Positions 1 through 8,597 of a stretch of 64,000 nucleotides of DNA are shown here, in pieces (positions within the stretch are counted from its first letter, which is position 1; every line of letters begins with the position of its first letter). A model generated the notes under the pieces. That model did not search any database. It had not been told where the DNA came from and worked only from the letters and a program-made list of their open reading frames with translations. The stretch is taken from the NCBI RefSeq assembly GCF_008632455.1, contig NZ_CP043929.1, positions 2,294,001 through 2,358,000 of the forward strand, written 5' to 3'. Origin of the DNA: Methylomonas rhizoryzae (lineage in GTDB: Bacteria > Pseudomonadota > Gammaproteobacteria > Methylococcales > Methylomonadaceae). The position numbers and the translations under genes are program-made.

Positions 1-161
1 CGCAACTGCATATCCATCATGTGGCGCGATACCGCGGCGATAAGGCCTGGCCGGCACCGATCTGGGGTAAGTTCCCTCCCCTGCCCTACAGCGCTGCGCA
101 AAGTTCGGCCAGAGTCATGCAATTACAGACCGCTTTGCGGCACGCTTTACTCACGATGTGA
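1..161 (+). CDS. C-terminal fragment of unidentified protein, cut by left edge
   Basis: An open frame enters from the left edge (codons from position 3) and stops at TGA 159-161. It encodes about 52 residues rich in Trp, Pro and aromatic residues, including VARYRGDKAWPAPIWGKF. The composition is plausible for real protein, unlike the other two frames, but I do not recognise the family. It ends 15 bases inside the 3' end of the convergent metal exporter gene. It may be the tail of an enzyme whose body lies outside the window. Confidence 0.35.
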   Translation, partial: QLHIHHVARYRGDKAWPAPIWGKFPPLPYSAAQSSARVMQLQTALRHALLTM

Positions 162-1139
162 ATGGCAAGATGCGTGCTGTTCCGGCCGACATTCGGCGCC
201 GTTGCAGGTGTTCACTTCGATAGTGAGATGATCGAGATGGACGAAGCTGCGCAGCAGATTTTTGTAATACGTGGGTGACTTCGGCGCCTGCGTCACCAGC
301 ATGATGATGGCCGCATGGTGCGACGGACTGATCCGCCATACGTGAATGTCGCTAACGATGCACTCGCCATCGTCTTCCAACGTTGACTGAATGGCCTGCA
401 AGTAGTGCTCGTCTATGCCGTGATCCAACAGCAACGGGCTGGTTTCCTTAATCAATCCCCAAGCCCATACCAAGATGACGCCGGCCCCGACAAACCCCAT
501 GGCGGCGTCCAACCAGGTCCAACCGTAATATTTGCCGGCCAACAAGGCGACTATCGCTAGTATCGAGGTTAAAGCGTCCGCCAATACATGCAAATACGCT
601 GCTTTCAGGTTATGGTCGTGGTGGTGATGGTGCTCGTGTTTGTCGGAATGGGCGTGATGATGGCTATGATGATCGTGCGCGTGTCCGTGATCACTCAGTA
701 ATAAAGCGCTTAGTAGGTTGATGCCTAAACCGATAGCCGCGACCAAAATGGCTTCGTCGAACAAAATCCGCTCCGGCACGATCAAGCGTTCCGCCGATTC
801 GGCAATCATCATCAAAGCGACTACGGCAAGCGCCACCGAACTGGCAAAGCCGCCTAAGACGCTGACTTTCGCCGAACTAAAAGCAAAGGTCCGGTCGCCT
901 TCGTGTATCCGGCTGTATCGATAGGCAAAAATAGCAATCATGAATGCCAGCACATGCGTAGCCATATGCCATCCATCCGCGAGTAACGCCATGGAATGAA
1001 AGTTGAGCCCGGCCACGATCTCCACTAACATCGTCGCAAATGTCAGTAACAACACCCATTGGGTACGCGTTTCGCTCTTGCGGTTAATGCGGGAAAAGTC
1101 GTGACTATGTTGCCAATTGCTGATTTGGTGTTCGTGCAT
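147..1139 (-). CDS. dmeF: CDF-family metal exporter, DmeF-like
   Basis: This 330-residue inner-membrane protein is a cation diffusion facilitator, expected to export Co2+, Ni2+ or Zn2+ in exchange for protons. About six membrane segments are visible. The metal-site motifs are DGWHMATH in helix 2 and HVLADALTS in helix 5. A very His-rich cytoplasmic loop of about 25 residues lies between helices 4 and 5 (around 150-176). The C-terminal domain has the usual CDF cytoplasmic fold signature (IHVWRIS). The DGWHMATH form points to the DmeF subgroup rather than ZitB/CzcD. The N-terminus MHEHQISNWQHSHDF also matches DmeF style. Metal preference cannot be read from sequence alone. The gene stands alone, divergent from the YeeE pair. 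Confidence 0.85.
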   Translation of the reverse strand: MHEHQISNWQHSHDFSRINRKSETRTQWVLLLTFATMLVEIVAGLNFHSMALLADGWHMATHVLAFMIAIFAYRYSRIHEGDRTFAFSSAKVSVLGGFASSVALAVVALMMIAESAERLIVPERILFDEAILVAAIGLGINLLSALLLSDHGHAHDHHSHHHAHSDKHEHHHHHDHNLKAAYLHVLADALTSILAIVALLAGKYYGWTWLDAAMGFVGAGVILVWAWGLIKETSPLLLDHGIDEHYLQAIQSTLEDDGECIVSDIHVWRISPSHHAAIIMLVTQAPKSPTYYKNLLRSFVHLDHLTIEVNTCNGAECRPEQHASCHSHRE

Positions 1140-1283
1140 AAAGCTCCTTTACCGAACAAAGTAAACCGGATTTCGATTTTAACCCATGCATGCAGTTCCT
1201 TAGTTGACGGCTGCACTCGGCCGCTGCAATCTCAGAGGAACCACCGTAAAATAGCCCGCTAGTTTCAATCAAGAGGAAGGAAT

Positions 1284-1715
1284 TTGCAAAATTTCACCCC
1301 GCTTTCCGCATTTTTAGGCGGTTCGTTAATTGGTTTAAGTGCTGTTCTGTTGTTATGGTGCAACGGCCGTATCGCCGGAGTCAGCAGCATAATGAATGGT
1401 TTATTTCAGCCCGACCCGGCAAATTACTATTGGCGCGCGTGTTTTTTGCTCGGCTTATTGGCGGGAAGTGCCGCTTGGTTTCAATTGACCGATGCGCAAC
1501 TCCCCATTCGGCAAAATGCTTCATCGGCCTTGATCGCAGCCGGCGGCTTTCTGGTTGGTCTCGGCACCCGCATCGGCAGCGGTTGCACCAGTGGACATGG
1601 CATCTGCGGCATCGCCTTATTGTCGGTTCGTTCTATTCTTGCCACCCTAACTTTTATGCTGACCGGCATATTAAGCGTTTATTTAGTGCGTCACGTGCTG
1701 GGAGTTTTAGCATGA
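1284..1715 (+). CDS. YeeE/YedE-family sulfur transporter, first half
   Basis: This 143-residue membrane protein has about four hydrophobic segments and belongs to the YeeE/YedE (TsuA-type) family, whose characterised members carry thiosulfate or related sulfur species. Visible signatures are CNGRIAGVSSIMNG near the N-terminus and GSGCTSGHGICG near residue 100, with the conserved cysteines. The start is a TTG at 1284 preceded by AGGAAGG at 1274-1280. Its TGA overlaps the ATG of the next gene (ATGA), so the two half-size proteins are translationally coupled and probably assemble as one transporter. Substrate is inferred from family only. Confidence 0.8.
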   Translation: MQNFTPLSAFLGGSLIGLSAVLLLWCNGRIAGVSSIMNGLFQPDPANYYWRACFLLGLLAGSAAWFQLTDAQLPIRQNASSALIAAGGFLVGLGTRIGSGCTSGHGICGIALLSVRSILATLTFMLTGILSVYLVRHVLGVLA

Positions 1716-2125
1716 AAGCGTTGTTTGCCTTCCTGGCCGGATTGCTGTTCGGTGTCGGGTTGGCCCTTTCCGAGATGGTCAATCCGCAGAAAGTGTTGGC
1801 ATTTTTAGATGTAAGCGGTAATTGGGACCCCAGTTTGGCTTTAGTCATGGCGGGCGCCTTAGCCGTTGCTGTTACGGGTTTCCGTTGGGTGCTCAGACAA
1901 CATAAACCGATTTTTGCCAGCCGCTTTCATTTGACCGACAAAACCGGTCCGGACCGGCGCTTACTGATGGGAGCGGCATTATTCGGCGTAGGCTGGGGCT
2001 TAACCGGCTACTGCCCCGGCCCGGCTTTTGCCGGCATCGGTTTGGGCAATACCGATGCGATTGTCATGGTGCTCGGTATTTACGCCGGTTTTGGAGTGGC
2101 AAACTTTTTAGGCCGTAAACCTTGA
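1712..2125 (+). CDS. YeeE/YedE-family sulfur transporter, second half
   Basis: This 137-residue membrane protein is the partner half of the preceding gene. It carries LSEMVNPQKVLAFLDV and GWGLTGYCPGPA, with the conserved Cys of the second YeeE repeat. In many bacteria the two halves are fused; here they are separate with a 4-base ATGA overlap. The start at 1712 is set by that overlap. The stop overlaps the TTG start of xseA (TTGA at 2122-2125), so the three genes form one tight transcription unit. It probably imports or exports reduced sulfur compounds together with its partner. Confidence 0.8.
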   Translation: MKALFAFLAGLLFGVGLALSEMVNPQKVLAFLDVSGNWDPSLALVMAGALAVAVTGFRWVLRQHKPIFASRFHLTDKTGPDRRLLMGAALFGVGWGLTGYCPGPAFAGIGLGNTDAIVMVLGIYAGFGVANFLGRKP

Positions 2126-3459
2126 CCGCTAAAGACGCCGTTTATACCGTTTCGGAACTCAACCGGGAAGCCAAGCGCTTGCTGGCGCAGCATTTTTTAA
2201 CCGTTTCCGTTCAGGGCGAAATCTCCAATTTCAGTGTTCCGGCATCGGGTCACTGGTATTTCAGTTTGAAAGACGCGCAGGCACAAGTTCGTTGCGCCAT
2301 GTTTCGCGGCCAACAAAACCGTTTCACCCCTATGCCGCGAAACGGCGACTTAGTGGTCGTCAACGCTCAAGTGAGTTTATACGAGCCGCGCGGCGACTAT
2401 CAATTAGTGGTGGAACAGCTCGAACCAGCCGGCGACGGCGCGTTGCGGCTGGCATTTGAAAAATTAAAAGCCAAACTTTACGCGGAAGGATTGTTCGACG
2501 AAACCCGCAAACAAACTTTACCGTTAATTCCGCGTACCATAGGTATCGTCACCTCGCCTAGCGGTGCGGCCATACACGATATACTCACCGTACTAAAACG
2601 CCGCTTCCCCGCCGTACCCGTGATAGTTTACCCGGCCGCCGTCCAGGGCGACGCTGCGAAAGGCGAGATTTGCCGCGCCTTACAACTGGCCAACCAACGC
2701 ATGGAAGCCGACGTATTGATCGTCGCGCGCGGCGGCGGCAGTTTGGAGGACCTTTGGGCTTTTAACGAAGAAAGCGTGGCCCGCGCTATAGCCGCCAGCA
2801 AAATACCGGTGATCGCCGGTATCGGCCACGAAGTGGACTTTACCATCGCTGATTTAGTGGCCGACCTTAGGGCAGCCACGCCGTCGGCCGCCGCCGAACA
2901 CGCAGTTCCGCATCAACAAGAATGGCTGAGCGGTTTTCAATATATGGAACAACAGCTTGCACAGCGTTGGCAACGCAAACTGCAGCAATTAATCCTGCAG
3001 TTATCTTGGCTGAATAAGGCGCTGAAAATACAACACCCGGGAGAAAAACTACAGCGCAACGCGCAACGCTTGGACGAATTGGAGCAACGTCTGACCTTGA
3101 CCATGCAAAATTGCACAAGCTATCGAAGCCGGCAATTTGCATTGACGCGGCTAGCCTTTTACCGGCAACAACCGACGCGGCACCTCTTATTCTTAAACCA
3201 ACAACTGCAAAACATCGAAAGGCGTTTGCAGCAGCGCGTGGCATTTAAATTGGCTACTTTGACACAAATACTAGGCGGAACCAGCCAAACCTTAAACGCT
3301 GTCAGTCCTTTGGCGACCTTGGAGCGAGGCTACGCCATCGTCAGAAATGCCCGGGATAAGATCGTTAAGTCCGCCGGCGAATTAGCGGAAAGCGATTTGA
3401 TTACCACCCGTTTTGCCAATGGCAGCGTGGTTAGCGAAGTCAAAAAAATTCAACGCTGA
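2122..3459 (+). CDS. xseA: Exodeoxyribonuclease VII large subunit
   Basis: This 445-residue cytoplasmic protein is the catalytic subunit of exonuclease VII, which degrades single-stranded DNA from both ends together with the small XseB subunit. The N-terminal OB-fold (residues about 1-100, VQGEISNFSVPASGHWYF) is followed by the catalytic core with IARGGGSLEDLWAFNEE and GIGHEVDFTIADLVAD. A long Gln-rich coiled-coil and the closing LERGYAIV motif follow. Length is normal for the family. The start is TTG at 2122, overlapping the upstream stop; no better ATG is present before the conserved YTVSELNREAK. xseB is not in the window. Confidence 0.95.
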   Translation: MTAKDAVYTVSELNREAKRLLAQHFLTVSVQGEISNFSVPASGHWYFSLKDAQAQVRCAMFRGQQNRFTPMPRNGDLVVVNAQVSLYEPRGDYQLVVEQLEPAGDGALRLAFEKLKAKLYAEGLFDETRKQTLPLIPRTIGIVTSPSGAAIHDILTVLKRRFPAVPVIVYPAAVQGDAAKGEICRALQLANQRMEADVLIVARGGGSLEDLWAFNEESVARAIAASKIPVIAGIGHEVDFTIADLVADLRAATPSAAAEHAVPHQQEWLSGFQYMEQQLAQRWQRKLQQLILQLSWLNKALKIQHPGEKLQRNAQRLDELEQRLTLTMQNCTSYRSRQFALTRLAFYRQQPTRHLLFLNQQLQNIERRLQQRVAFKLATLTQILGGTSQTLNAVSPLATLERGYAIVRNARDKIVKSAGELAESDLITTRFANGSVVSEVKKIQR

Positions 3460-3495
3460 TCGCGCAGTTAGCGGCGTTATCGCTCAAAAGAAAAA

Positions 3496-6400
3496 TCAAA
3501 TCTCCCAAAACCGGTCGTCGTTCAGCATATTCAACGGATTATCGGGTGCCGGTATGATGGTCAACTCGGCAAGCGGAGCCGGCTTGTGAATATGATAACC
3601 TTGCCCGTAATCGACGCCTATTTCCTCCAATATTTGCTGAATTTCAGCATTCTCGACATATTCGGCTATCGTTTGCAGCCCCAGGGAATGAGCGATTTCG
3701 TTCATTGATCGGACAATGGCCACGTCGGCTTGGTTGTGGGCTAAATCCTTTACAAAAGCCCCGTCGATCTTCAGATAATGAACTTGCAGGTTTTTCAGAT
3801 AGGCGTAGGAGGAATAGCCGGAGCCGAAATCGTCCAGCGAAACTTTGCAGCCGAATTGCTTAATGGTTTCTATAAACCGAATAGTGAATGCAATATTTTC
3901 CGAAGCGACGGTTTCAGTAATTTCGAACGTGAGTTTTTGCGCAATCGAGTCGCTTAAAGCCGCCAATTTAGCCACTAAAAACTCCAGGAAAGTTTCGTTA
4001 TTAACCGATTGCCCGGAAAGGTTGATCGCAAATCCGTCTATGCGGCCAAACTCGTCGGCGCGATTATTGATCCATGCCAACACGTCTTCGATCACCCAAC
4101 GATCGATTTCAGGCATACGCTGACAACGTTCCACCGCCGGTATGAAGGTATCCGGCGGAATGATACGCCCCTCCTCATCTCTTACCCCCAATAAAATTTC
4201 GTAGTGCGTATGCCGGCCTCGATTCTGCCCTATCGAGGTAATCATTTGGCAGCGCGTAAATAATCTGTTTTCGGCAAATATTCGATCGATTCGGCCTATC
4301 CATTCGTGAATACTGTTCTGACGGCGTATGTCTTCGTCGTCCGAAGCAAACGCCAGCACCCGATTTTTCCCGGATTGTTCCGCCAACATGCTGGCTGAGT
4401 CGGCTTGTTGCAGTAATTGTCTGACGTCAAAACTATTTTGATCGCAAAACACCAGGCCTATGCTGACGCCTATGGCATAACTGTTGTCTTGCCATTGAAA
4501 ATGGTTGTCCGCCACACGATCGGCTAGCTCGGTGGCGCGCCCGAATGCTTGGTCCAAGGTGCAATTTTTAAACAATACCGCAAACGATTGTTCGCCTAAA
4601 CGCGCCAAAAAGTCATGAGCCGGCAGTTGCGCGCGCGCCAAGTCGGCGATTTTTTTAAGTAATTGTTCGCCGCCGGCTAAACCGCAGACATTGGTGATCA
4701 ACCTGAAATCTTGAACTTCGATATGGCACAAAGTATGCCCGGACTGGCCTAAATTACTAATTTCGTGCTTGAATTGCTTGATAAATTCTTCCCGAGTCAA
4801 GGTATCGGTAACCGCATCGGTAATTGCGCTGGCGACGACTTGCTGATGCATGTTTTGCAGCATCGCTTCCGTCACTCTTTCTATTAACGGTACGTCCAAG
4901 TTTTCTATAGGTTTGGCGGCGTAAGTTCGCAGCATGGCGGCCAACTCGTTGGTACTGAATTCGCGCTTGTTCAATCCTTCGCGGTTAACGAATACGTATC
5001 TTTTCAGAAATTCGCCTATCCAAATCAGCTTCATCGGCTCACTGCTACCGTCTTGCAACGTTACAGATAGCCAATCGCCGACATGCATTTGTTTAACCTG
5101 CAGTAAAAACGAATCGGTTACTGTAGGGAAAGGATCGACGATCTCGGTTGGCTGAGGTTGATAGCCCACTTTCATAGCCGGCTTTCTAGCAGCGTTTTCG
5201 CCTACTCCCAATAACGTAACGGTAAGCTCGGAAATGAGTTGATGGTGTAGCCGGGCGTCGGCAAAGATCGATTTGAGCTTATCGTCGATGATCCCCAGGG
5301 TGCGCTGTATATCGCTGCGCTTCATCGTTAAGGTGGCATCGTCAGCGTTGAACCAAGCCAATAAATCGTCCAACACGCCCCAATAGGCCGCGCGTTCTTC
5401 CGGCCGCTGTTCTTTGGTCAGTTCGGCGACAGTCAACAATTGCTGCCAACCCGTCTCCAGTAATTCCACAATCACCGTCGGAATCCGGGCCTGCAACAAA
5501 CGCTCATTCAACGCTTGTTGCACGGCATGTCTGGCAAATTCCAGCTTTTGCCGTCCTTCGTAAACTTCGATCAAGCGATGGATCACCACTTGAGTCGATT
5601 TGGTTACTTCGGTTGCCAACCATTTCAATTCGTGCGCCACTTCTTTAAACGTATCGGGATTGGCTGTCGATTGTTTGACGATTTTGCCGATCAACTCGTC
5701 GACCGTCTCCTTGACTCGAACGGTTTTCACCGCTTTGTTACGCTGTATTGCCGAGTCCAGCAGCATCAATTGATTGACAACCTCGCGTGCGGGATGCTCG
5801 TCGTCTCCGAAGAAATCGATACCTTCCAGGCACAGCGTCAGTAAAGGTAATTGCATGGTATTCAGATAACGTTTTAGCAGCGGAGAAACATAGCTGTAAC
5901 TGCCGACGGCATCGAAGAAATGATCCAGCATCTCGATACAACTGGTATTGCTACCGCTAAAGGCCTTGGCCGCTCCTTCGGCATTAGCCAGCAATTTGGA
6001 GAGCTTTTCTTTGCAGTCTATCGGTTGTGAAAAATCGAAATTACTAGCCAGCAAGGTGAGCTGAAGCCGATTGATAGCCGCCGTTAAATCGGACAGAGGG
6101 TAATATGCGCCGGGTTGCTGCGCTGCCGATGCCGGCGTGCTTGGGGTTGTAGACGAGGCGACAAACTGATTCAGGGTTTGTAACGCGTGGATCAGTTTGG
6201 CGGAAACCGCTTCCGATACCTGCTGGCCGGCGCCGACAGTTACCGCTTGTGCCGGCCGAGTGCCGGCCGTAGCGCCTGGATTTATCCCTTGGCTGGCTAA
6301 TGAAAATTCTATTGGTACCACATTTTCGTTATCGAAGTAGAAAACGGGCTGAGATCCGCGCGTGACCACTACCGGAGCCGGCTGAAGCTCGCGGGCCAAG

Positions 6401-7374
6401 GCCGATTGTCCTTGTAAAAAGTCTTGTGCCTTATGAAAAAACTCGGGCAACCCCGAACGCAACGTGGCGTGAAAAACTTTGTATACCATCAAGTTCAAGT
6501 CGTTACTCATTTTTAGCGACAAAGTCAGCTCACGAAAACTGTCGCATAGCACTGAAGGTCTTAGCGGATTGCTTGATGTAGCCACCGAGTGGCCGTAGAT
6601 ACGGGCCAGCTGCCAATTGATTGCGTTGAGGCTTGCTTCGAATTGAGCATCCAATTCTCTGATGATGGCGGAGATATTCAACCAATCTTCGAATTCGCTT
6701 TTATCGACCAACTGCATAGAAGTGCTATCGATGACAATGTCATTTTTAACGGCTTTTTTTTCCTCGATAAATTCGACTTGACTGCATACCGACTCGGAAA
6801 CCGCGTCGATAATTGCTTGCCGTCTTTCCGACCAATCGGAAATGAAATCGTCAAGCTGCGACTGATTGGCAAAATACAGCTTTTGACTGTTGTAAAGAAC
6901 GATATTGGAATGAAGGGACTGAAAAAATTCATTGAGCAACAACGGGATATTGGCGGTTAGAAACTCAAGGAAACGTTTCTCCCAATGGGCTTGTTCGACT
7001 TCTCTGGCCGATTTGGAAACGCCGCCACTCTTTTGCGATTTACCGGCGGTTCTTGATTCTTTCAACAATGCGCTATACGCCAACGGCGGCATATGATCCA
7101 CCGCAACACCGACACCGGACGGTTTGACATGCACGATTTCCGCATCGACTTCGAAGGTATCGTGCTCTTGAACCACAAACCTTACCAGCACCCGCTGCTT
7201 TGCCGACAACGCTTTAAGATAATCGCCGCTGTTATCGACTTCCAGAAAAAAACCGCCCATACAGAAATCCACGATCCGGCACGGAACCGCTTTATCTTTT
7301 CCGATGAGCATGGAAGGTAATGCGATGGCATACCTTAAGTGGCGTCGTTGACTATGAGATTCCAAATCAGACAT
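3496..7374 (-). CDS. PilZ-DUF1631-GGDEF-EAL c-di-GMP signalling protein
   Basis: This 1292-residue cytoplasmic protein has an N-terminal PilZ domain (residues about 8-105) and a long helical DUF1631-type region to about 850. A degenerate GGDEF domain follows: ARLGEQSFAVLF stands where RxGGDEF is expected, so cyclase activity is unlikely. The C-terminal EAL domain keeps the key elements: YEILLGV (EAL variant), INLSGQSV, FEITETVA, DDFGSGYSS, YLKIDGAFV and IAEYVE. It is therefore predicted to bind c-di-GMP through PilZ and hydrolyse it through EAL, with the GGDEF relic as a regulator. No membrane segment is seen. It is monocistronic and faces xseA convergently. Confidence 0.85.
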   Translation of the reverse strand: MSDLESHSQRRHLRYAIALPSMLIGKDKAVPCRIVDFCMGGFFLEVDNSGDYLKALSAKQRVLVRFVVQEHDTFEVDAEIVHVKPSGVGVAVDHMPPLAYSALLKESRTAGKSQKSGGVSKSAREVEQAHWEKRFLEFLTANIPLLLNEFFQSLHSNIVLYNSQKLYFANQSQLDDFISDWSERRQAIIDAVSESVCSQVEFIEEKKAVKNDIVIDSTSMQLVDKSEFEDWLNISAIIRELDAQFEASLNAINWQLARIYGHSVATSSNPLRPSVLCDSFRELTLSLKMSNDLNLMVYKVFHATLRSGLPEFFHKAQDFLQGQSALARELQPAPVVVTRGSQPVFYFDNENVVPIEFSLASQGINPGATAGTRPAQAVTVGAGQQVSEAVSAKLIHALQTLNQFVASSTTPSTPASAAQQPGAYYPLSDLTAAINRLQLTLLASNFDFSQPIDCKEKLSKLLANAEGAAKAFSGSNTSCIEMLDHFFDAVGSYSYVSPLLKRYLNTMQLPLLTLCLEGIDFFGDDEHPAREVVNQLMLLDSAIQRNKAVKTVRVKETVDELIGKIVKQSTANPDTFKEVAHELKWLATEVTKSTQVVIHRLIEVYEGRQKLEFARHAVQQALNERLLQARIPTVIVELLETGWQQLLTVAELTKEQRPEERAAYWGVLDDLLAWFNADDATLTMKRSDIQRTLGIIDDKLKSIFADARLHHQLISELTVTLLGVGENAARKPAMKVGYQPQPTEIVDPFPTVTDSFLLQVKQMHVGDWLSVTLQDGSSEPMKLIWIGEFLKRYVFVNREGLNKREFSTNELAAMLRTYAAKPIENLDVPLIERVTEAMLQNMHQQVVASAITDAVTDTLTREEFIKQFKHEISNLGQSGHTLCHIEVQDFRLITNVCGLAGGEQLLKKIADLARAQLPAHDFLARLGEQSFAVLFKNCTLDQAFGRATELADRVADNHFQWQDNSYAIGVSIGLVFCDQNSFDVRQLLQQADSASMLAEQSGKNRVLAFASDDEDIRRQNSIHEWIGRIDRIFAENRLFTRCQMITSIGQNRGRHTHYEILLGVRDEEGRIIPPDTFIPAVERCQRMPEIDRWVIEDVLAWINNRADEFGRIDGFAINLSGQSVNNETFLEFLVAKLAALSDSIAQKLTFEITETVASENIAFTIRFIETIKQFGCKVSLDDFGSGYSSYAYLKNLQVHYLKIDGAFVKDLAHNQADVAIVRSMNEIAHSLGLQTIAEYVENAEIQQILEEIGVDYGQGYHIHKPAPLAELTIIPAPDNPLNMLNDDRFWEI

Positions 7375-7827
7375 TCATTGCGAATTGAACATATACGAGC
7401 AGGCTGTCGCGCGATTAAACGCTCGGCGCTGACTGAAGCCGGTCGCCCTGCATAAATTGATAATGGAAAATCCTATTCATCTTTCAAAAAATTATTGAAA
7501 TGGTCTATCCATACGCTTGGAATTAGCCGTTACGTTAACGCAACCACGTCTACAGAGTACTACCGTTCCAAACCCGAATCCAGGCTCTGGGTATTTTATC
7601 GCTCGGCCAGACAGATTACCGTAGAGTTTAGAAAAAACTTTGATCTTTGTCCTGTAGCAAGCTCATCACTATTGCCGGCAGTTTTTACGGAATGTCTGAT
7701 AGAATTCGCCAGTCGCATGTCGGTATGTCCGTTGCCTGTGGTGACGAAAGGTACTAAACCCATTCCAAAACGGAAGATCTTGGCTCTCCGGAGCTTATGA
7801 CTTCTTCAAATCCCGCTGGAGGTGGAT
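7375..7827. other. Intergenic region between divergent genes
   Basis: These 453 bases separate the PilZ-EAL gene (minus) from the small membrane protein gene (plus). They should hold both promoters. I see no convincing coding capacity, strong hairpin or operator. An open frame at 7495-7800 (+) has no ribosome site and odd composition, so I do not call it. Confidence 0.5.
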
Positions 7828-8016
7828 GTGTCCTTATCGGAACAAGCGCTGATAGCAATGCTGGGAATAGCGCTATTTCTTTGGTGGTTGCCAAAAACAA
7901 AATCGGCGATCACCCACAGTAAAGCGCGGACGGCCGATTGGCCTAGTGTAATTTTGCCGCTCAGCGTAGTGGTTGCTTTTGTAATTTTGTTAATTACTCT
8001 GTTAAGAAATGACTGA
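7828..8016 (+). CDS. Small two-helix membrane protein upstream of darP
   Basis: This short gene encodes about 62 residues with two hydrophobic stretches, ALIAMLGIALFLWWLP near the start and VILPLSVVVAFVILLITLL at the end, joined by a basic linker. I do not recognise a named family. The GTG at 7828 is preferred because GGAGG sits at 7818-7822 with good spacing; an in-frame GTG at 7822 would lie on top of that site. Its TGA lies inside the start of darP (8-base overlap), so the two are probably translationally coupled. Function is unknown. Confidence 0.6.
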   Translation: MSLSEQALIAMLGIALFLWWLPKTKSAITHSKARTADWPSVILPLSVVVAFVILLITLLRND

Positions 8017-8554
8017 ATACGAGGATTTCGACGAAGACGGCGAGGAAAGTGTCGAATATTACGCCATTCGCCCCAACAAAACCCAATTGAAAAAGGAATT
8101 GGGGGCGATTTTCGACATGGTGGAAGCGATAAGCCGACATAAGCCGGAACAAATTCGGGAATTCGGCTTACCGGAAGCGATAGAATCGGCGCTGTTGGAC
8201 GTTGCAAAGATGGGTAAAACGGCGGCCCGTAAGCGCTCGCTGAAATACATTACCGCGCAACTAAAAGAGTTGGAATTGGTGGATCAAGTTAAAGAACATT
8301 TGGATCGAATCAGCAACAAAAGCGCTCACGCTGTTCGCGAACACCACCAATCCGAACGCTGGCGCGATCTGCTATTAAGCGACAATGGCAAGGAACAGCT
8401 GACTCGTCTTGTCGATGAGTTTCCGGATGCCGACGTGCAATATGTCAGGCAATTGCAACGCAATTCCCTGAAAGAGCTGGAGCAAAACAAACCACCGAAA
8501 TCGGCGCGTTTGCTGTATCAATACGTAAAAGAACTGGTTTCCAACGCCCATTAG
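8009..8554 (+). CDS. darP: Ribosome-associated protein DarP/YjgA
   Basis: This 181-residue acidic-start, highly charged helical protein matches the DUF615 family (YjgA, renamed DarP), which binds late precursors of the 50S ribosomal subunit and helps their maturation. Visible family features are the PNKTQLKKE motif near residue 22, RKRSLKYITAQL around 73 and HHQSERWRDLLL near 111. Length agrees with the E. coli protein. The ATG at 8009 overlaps the 3' end of the preceding small membrane protein gene. It is convergent with the MASE1-PAS gene, 43 bases away. Confidence 0.88.
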   Translation: MTEYEDFDEDGEESVEYYAIRPNKTQLKKELGAIFDMVEAISRHKPEQIREFGLPEAIESALLDVAKMGKTAARKRSLKYITAQLKELELVDQVKEHLDRISNKSAHAVREHHQSERWRDLLLSDNGKEQLTRLVDEFPDADVQYVRQLQRNSLKELEQNKPPKSARLLYQYVKELVSNAH

Positions 8555-8597
8555 ACTTCGCACCCTCCGGCTTACACGCACCGGTGCATCATCATTC

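Noticed and set aside
7495..7800. 101-codon open frame on the plus strand
   Set aside because: No ribosome site, composition unlike neighbours, and no recognisable family; probably chance.
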